Below are positions 60,411 to 64,000 of a stretch of DNA of 64,000 bases, in pieces. Position numbers and translations under genes: made by a program. Location: positions 1 to 64,000 of the forward strand of contig DASZJD010000017.1 in assembly GCA_035948415.1 (NCBI GenBank), given 5' to 3'. Position 1 is the stretch's first letter. Every line of letters begins with the position of its first letter. Origin of the DNA: Acidimicrobiia bacterium (GTDB lineage Bacteria; Actinomycetota; Acidimicrobiia; IMCC26256; PALSA-555). The notes below the pieces were generated by a model, which saw nothing but the letters and a program-made list of their open reading frames with translations, did no database searches and was not told the origin of the DNA.

Positions 60411-62120
60411 ATGCCCCGCCTGCGGGTGGCCGCAGCCCAGCTCAACCTCGTGGTGGGCGACCTCGAGGGCAACGCGTCGAGGATCCTCGATGCCTACGAG
60501 CACGCGGACGCGCTCGGGGTCGACTTGGTGGCCTTCCCCGAGCTGGCGATCACCGGCTACCCGCCGGAGGACCTGCTGCTGCGGCCGGCGTTCGTGGCCC
60601 AGGCCGGCGAGTGGCTCGAGAAGGTCGCCGCCCGGACCGGCCGGGCGGCCGCGGTGGTGGGGTACCCGTCGGCCGACCGCGACCTGTACAACGCGGCCGC
60701 GGTGTGCGCCCACGGCCGCGTCGTCGGGACGTACCGCAAGCACCTGCTCCCGAACTACGCCGTGTTCGACGAGCAGCGGTACTTCGCTCCGGGAACGACG
60801 GACGGGCCGCTCTTCATCGTGGGCGGCGCCCGCGTCGCCGTGACGATCTGCGAGGACGCGTGGAGCCCGACCGGGCCGGTGCTCACGCAGGCCGCCGCCG
60901 GCGCCGAGCTCGTGGTGAACATCAACGCGTCGCCGTACTACGCCGGTCGGCTGCGGGAGCGCGAGACGATGCTGGCGACCCGTGCCGCCGACGCGGCGGT
61001 GCCGCTGCTGTACGTGAACCTGGTCGGCGGCCAGGACGAGCTGGTCTTCGACGGCGCGTCGCTGTTCCTCGACGAGGGCGGTCACGTCGTCGCCCGGGCG
61101 CAGCAGTTCACCGAGGACCTGCTCGTCGTCGACGTGGACGTCCGGCCCGCGTTCCGCCGGCGGGCGCTGGACCCCCGCGGCCGGGCCCGCGCCGCGCCGC
61201 TGCCGGAGGTGTCGGTGAGCGACGTGCGCCTCGGCGAGGCCCCGGTCCCAGCCCGGCTCGAGGAGCCGCTGGCGCCGGTGCGCGAGGTCTACCAAGCGCT
61301 CGTTCTCGGCACCCGCGACTACGTCGCCAAGAACGGATTCACCGACGTGCTGATCGGGCTGTCCGGGGGGATCGATTCGTCCCTCGTAGCCACGATCGCC
61401 GCCGACGCCCTCGGCTCGGACCATGTGGTCGGGATACTCATGCCGTCGCGTTTCTCGAGCGCCGGGAGCGTGTCGGACGCCGAGTCACTGGCAGCGAACC
61501 TCGGGATCCGCAGCATGACCGTGCCGATCGAGGAGGCTCACGCCGCCTTCCTGTCGATGCTCGCCGAGCCGCTGTCGGCCGGGCCGCCCGGGCTGGCCGA
61601 GGAGAACCTCCAGGCCCGCATCCGCGGGACGATCCTCATGACGCTCTCGAACAAGCTCGGCTGGCTCGTGCTGACGACCGGCAACAAGAGCGAGATGGCG
61701 ACCGGCTACTCCACCCTCTACGGCGACATGGCGGGGGGCTTCGCGGTCATCAAGGACGTGCCGAAGACGCTCGTGTACGCGCTGGCCCGCGACCGGAACG
61801 AGCACGCCGGGCGGCCGCTCATCCCCGACGCCGTCCTCGAGAAGCCGCCGAGCGCCGAGCTGCGGCCCGACCAGCGCGACAGCGACTCCTTGCCCGACTA
61901 CGCGGCCCTCGACCCGATCGTGGAGGGCTACGTCGAGGGCGACCGGTCCGTCGGCGAGCTCGCCGAGGAGGGCTACGACCCCGAGACGGCTCGGCGAGTC
62001 GCCTGGCTCATCGACCGCAACGAGTACAAGCGGCGTCAGGCCCCTCCGGGCGTGCGGGTGTCCCCGAAGGCGTTCGGAAAGGACCGTCGGCTCCCGATCA
62101 CGAACCGCTGGCCCGGCTAG
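60411..62120 (+). CDS. nadE: glutamine-dependent NAD+ synthetase
   Basis: NadE makes NAD from nicotinic acid adenine dinucleotide, with glutamine as nitrogen donor. The 569-residue protein has an N-terminal nitrilase-type glutaminase with the triad Glu44 (FPELAITG), Lys110 (TYRKHLLPNY) and Cys147 (VTICEDAW), and a C-terminal synthetase with the PP-loop LSGGIDSSLVATIA and TGNKSEMATGYSTLYGDMAGG. TATCCT lies 7 nt before the ATG, so transcription is probably leaderless. It is a further glutamine-linked gene in this region. Confidence 0.96.
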   Translation: MPRLRVAAAQLNLVVGDLEGNASRILDAYEHADALGVDLVAFPELAITGYPPEDLLLRPAFVAQAGEWLEKVAARTGRAAAVVGYPSADRDLYNAAAVCAHGRVVGTYRKHLLPNYAVFDEQRYFAPGTTDGPLFIVGGARVAVTICEDAWSPTGPVLTQAAAGAELVVNINASPYYAGRLRERETMLATRAADAAVPLLYVNLVGGQDELVFDGASLFLDEGGHVVARAQQFTEDLLVVDVDVRPAFRRRALDPRGRARAAPLPEVSVSDVRLGEAPVPARLEEPLAPVREVYQALVLGTRDYVAKNGFTDVLIGLSGGIDSSLVATIAADALGSDHVVGILMPSRFSSAGSVSDAESLAANLGIRSMTVPIEEAHAAFLSMLAEPLSAGPPGLAEENLQARIRGTILMTLSNKLGWLVLTTGNKSEMATGYSTLYGDMAGGFAVIKDVPKTLVYALARDRNEHAGRPLIPDAVLEKPPSAELRPDQRDSDSLPDYAALDPIVEGYVEGDRSVGELAEEGYDPETARRVAWLIDRNEYKRRQAPPGVRVSPKAFGKDRRLPITNRWPG

Positions 62121-62133
62121 CGCCGGAAGGTCG

Positions 62134-63018
62134 GTGCGTCGGTACGCCGCCGAGGGCGCGCTGGTCCTCGCCGCCCTCTGCTTCGGCGCCACGTTCCCCC
62201 TGGTCCACGACGCCCTCGGCGACGTGGAGCCCTTCGCGTACCTCGTGCTGCGGTTTGCGATCGCGGTCGCCGTCCTGGCCCCCTTCGCCGTCGTCATCGG
62301 GCGGCGGCGCGGGGACGACCGCAGGGCTCTCGTTCGCGCCGGGCTGCTGGCCGGCACGCTGCTCGCCAGTGGGTACGCCGCCCAAACCATCGGCTTGCAG
62401 CTGGTGTCGCCGTCGACGTCGGCATTCATCACCGGTCTCTACGTCGTGCTCACCCCGATCGTCGAGGCGGTCGTCCGCCGGCGGTGGCCGGCGTCCCCCG
62501 TGCTCGCGGGGGTCGCGGTCGCGGCCGTCGGCCTCTACCTGCTCACCGGGGCGACGCTCGCGCTGGGGACCGGAGAGCTGGCCACGCTGGTGGGCGCCGC
62601 GCTCTTCGCGGTGTGGATCGTGTACCAGGGCGAGTACGCCCGCCGCCTCCACCCCATCCCGTTCACCACCGTCCAGCTGCTCGTCATCACGCTGCTGTGC
62701 CTGCCGCCCGCGGGGTTCCAGGGCGTGGGGCGGCTCTCCGGCCTCGCGCTCTTCGCCGCCGCCTTCACCGGCGTCGTCTGCTCGGCGGTGGCCCTGTCGC
62801 TGCAGGTGTGGGGCCAGCGGCGGATCCCACCGAGCCGCACCGCGCTGATCCTCTTGCTCGAGCCGGTCTTCGCCGGCATCGCCGGCTACGCGAACGGTGA
62901 GCGGCTCGGCGCGGTCAAGCTCGTCGGCGCCGCGGTCATCCTCACCGGCATCGCCGTCTCCGAGCTGGCGGCCCGCGGCGCCCCGGCCCGGCCCGAGCTC
63001 GAGCCCCGCCCCTTCTGA
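62134..63018 (+). CDS. EamA/DMT-family transporter
   Basis: The 294-residue protein has ten hydrophobic helices in two EamA repeats, starting ALVLAALCFGATFPLVHDALGDV and with the second repeat near TLVGAALFAVWIVYQGEYARRL. The family exports or imports metabolites such as amino acids or nucleobases; the substrate is unknown. GTG 62134 lies 14 bp after nadE with a GGAAGG site, so it is in the same transcript. Confidence 0.9.
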   Translation: MRRYAAEGALVLAALCFGATFPLVHDALGDVEPFAYLVLRFAIAVAVLAPFAVVIGRRRGDDRRALVRAGLLAGTLLASGYAAQTIGLQLVSPSTSAFITGLYVVLTPIVEAVVRRRWPASPVLAGVAVAAVGLYLLTGATLALGTGELATLVGAALFAVWIVYQGEYARRLHPIPFTTVQLLVITLLCLPPAGFQGVGRLSGLALFAAAFTGVVCSAVALSLQVWGQRRIPPSRTALILLLEPVFAGIAGYANGERLGAVKLVGAAVILTGIAVSELAARGAPARPELEPRPF

Positions 63019-63077
63019 CGGGACGGGCCGCCCGTCACGAGCGGGACCTCGACGTGGCCGCACCTACCATCCCGGCC

Positions 63078-63605
63078 GTGCTGAGCATCGACGCCACCGC
63101 CACCCTCCTCGGGCAGGCCTGCTGGGTCGAGGCGGCCTGCTTCCGGGTGCTCGGCGCCTGGGTGCCGGACGTCCCCGAGCCGGCGGCGAAGCTGCTCCTC
63201 GCCCGGCACAGCCGCCACCACGGCTGGCACGCCGAGCTGCTCGCCGAGGCGCTGCCGGCCACCCGGGCCCACGACCCCGCCCGGCTGGTGGCGCCGGCCG
63301 ACGACCGCTGGCCCCCAGCCATCGACGCCGCCCGAGGCCCCGCCGCCAGCACGACGGCCGAGCGGCTCGCCGGGGTCTACCAGGCGCTGCTCCCGTGGCT
63401 GCTGAGCGGCTACGACCGCACCCTCGACTGGCTCAGCCCCTGGAGCGACGGCCCCACCTCCCGCCGGCTCCGCCTCGTGACCGAGGACGAGCGGGCCGAC
63501 CTGGCCGAGGGCCTCGTGGTCCTCGAGGGTCTCGTCGACGGCAGCGCCGACGCCGACCGGGCCGCCCGGCGACGGGCCGAGGTCGAGGCGGCGCTGGCCC
63601 GCTGA
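63078..63605 (+). CDS. hypothetical helical protein (His/Glu-rich, ferritin-like features)
   Basis: I do not recognise the family. The 175-residue product is mostly alpha-helical. It has a CWVEAACFRVLGAWV helix, then RHSRHHGWHAELLAEAL with clustered histidines and a glutamate, and a C-terminal acidic helix. The spacing of Glu and His could suit a metal-binding helical bundle, but this is inference. GTG 63078 is preferred to GTG 63054 because TACCAT lies 7 nt upstream. It precedes the primary sigma factor gene. Confidence 0.65.
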   Translation: MLSIDATATLLGQACWVEAACFRVLGAWVPDVPEPAAKLLLARHSRHHGWHAELLAEALPATRAHDPARLVAPADDRWPPAIDAARGPAASTTAERLAGVYQALLPWLLSGYDRTLDWLSPWSDGPTSRRLRLVTEDERADLAEGLVVLEGLVDGSADADRAARRRAEVEAALAR

Positions 63606-63698
63606 GCCGCCTCGGTGCCGACCGAGGCCGCCGGTCCCGATACCGTGGAGACCCCAGATCGCGGGTCGCCACGGGGCGAGGCGGGCCGTCCGGCTCGC

Positions 63699-63721
63699 TT
63701 GACACGGACCGTATGGTACGG
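63699..63721 (+). promoter_or_regulatory. candidate control region upstream of rpoD
   Basis: TTGACA (63699-63704) is followed by the inverted repeat CCGTA-TGG-TACGG (63709-63721). No TANNNT sits at the usual 17-nt spacing, so a sigma-70 promoter is not certain. The 204-bp spacer holds nothing else that I recognise. Confidence 0.35.
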
Positions 63722-63809
63722 GAGAACCGCCCCTCACCTGCGGGAACACGCTTCCCGGGCCCCGGAGCGCCGGCGTCCGCGGCGACCATCCACACCTCGA
63801 AAGGCACCA

Positions 63810-64000
63810 GTGGCGAAGGAGCGCGTCGAGCGGGACGAGGAAGATCTCGTCCGGCTCTACCTGACCGACATCGGCCAGTACCCGCTGCTGACGAAGGACG
63901 ACGAGGTCCGCCTGGCCCAGCAGATCGAGGCCGGCAACGCCGCCCGTGAGGACATCGAGCGACTCCCGGCCAAGAAGCTGACCCCGCCGAAGAAGCGCGA
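63810..64000 (+). CDS. rpoD: primary RNA polymerase sigma factor, N-terminal part (cut by window edge)
   Basis: The visible 63 residues start VAKERVERDEEDLVRLYLTDIGQYPLL, which is region 1.2 of the housekeeping sigma-70 factor, followed by TKDDEVRLAQQIEAGNAARED. There is no long acidic region 1.1 before it, so this is a short form. The remaining regions lie beyond the window. GTG 63810 is the start. Because only region 1.2 is visible, an alternative group 2 sigma factor is possible. Confidence 0.88.
   Translation, partial: MAKERVERDEEDLVRLYLTDIGQYPLLTKDDEVRLAQQIEAGNAAREDIERLPAKKLTPPKKR

Noticed and set aside
57358-60843. 1161-codon plus-strand open frame opposite glnE
   Set aside because: Composition is that of a GC-rich antisense frame; glnE on the other strand has both catalytic domains intact.

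Overview
This 64-kb window is chromosomal DNA of a very GC-rich actinobacterium (Actinomycetota). Markers of that phylum include a WhiB protein, a GlnR-type regulator, a glnA1/glnE/glnA2 cluster, an acyl-CoA carboxylase epsilon subunit, an ArsA-like ATPase pair beside whiB, an F420-type oxidoreductase and a short primary sigma factor. The ethylmalonyl-CoA pathway genes and selA/selB fit an Acidimicrobiia-like lineage better than Streptomyces or Mycobacterium, but that placement is inference. Genes are dense on both strands. I see no transposase, phage gene, integrase, CRISPR array or rRNA.

Layout. 0-6 kb: edge of an FrhB-like iron-sulfur protein, metF, a large arylsulfatase, a lipoprotein and a membrane-anchored ECF sigma factor. 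6-11.7 kb: two tRNA-Ser genes around tadA and an F420/PPOX oxidoreductase, then a large-type SRP RNA, dnaX, ybaB, recR and two membrane proteins. 11.7-19.5 kb: thiolase, crotonyl-CoA carboxylase/reductase, methylmalonyl-CoA epimerase, a PAP2 phosphatase, hsp20, pccB with its epsilon subunit and a phosphodiesterase. 19.5-26.8 kb: an intergenic region with DnaA-box-like repeats, a fatty acyl-CoA synthetase, an APC permease fused to an OB-fold, two TrkA proteins and a KdpD-like DUF4118 protein. 26.8-31 kb: amt-glnB-glnD. 31-38.7 kb: ethylmalonyl-CoA mutase, 3-hydroxyacyl-CoA dehydrogenase, a J-domain protein, an S51-like protein, cyclophilin, aspartokinase and aspartate-semialdehyde dehydrogenase. 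38.7-46.4 kb: tRNA-Pro, a receiver-only protein, two ArsA-like ATPases, NfeD, WhiB and selB-selA. 46.7-53.3 kb: metallo-hydrolase, Mrp, a SufR-like regulator, ErpA, a histone-H1-like basic protein, a Tat-exported thioredoxin-fold protein and an odd xanthine-dehydrogenase-like fusion. 53.3-64 kb: glnR-like, glnA2, glnA1, a second copy of the lipoprotein, glnE, nadE, an EamA transporter, a hypothetical helical protein and the start of rpoD.

How the genes fit together. Nitrogen control is the strongest theme: ammonium transporter, PII, PII-modifying enzyme, GlnR-like regulator, two glutamine synthetases and the adenylyltransferase that modifies glutamine synthetase all lie here, with phased GlnR-box-like repeats before amt and between the two glnA genes. 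The second theme is C2/C4 acyl-CoA metabolism: thiolase, 3-hydroxyacyl-CoA dehydrogenase, Ccr, epimerase, ethylmalonyl-CoA mutase and propionyl-CoA carboxylase make up much of the ethylmalonyl-CoA route. The third is Fe-S biogenesis: Mrp, a SufR-like regulator and ErpA. At least a dozen genes have a TANNNT hexamer 6-8 nt before the start codon, so leaderless transcription is probably common.
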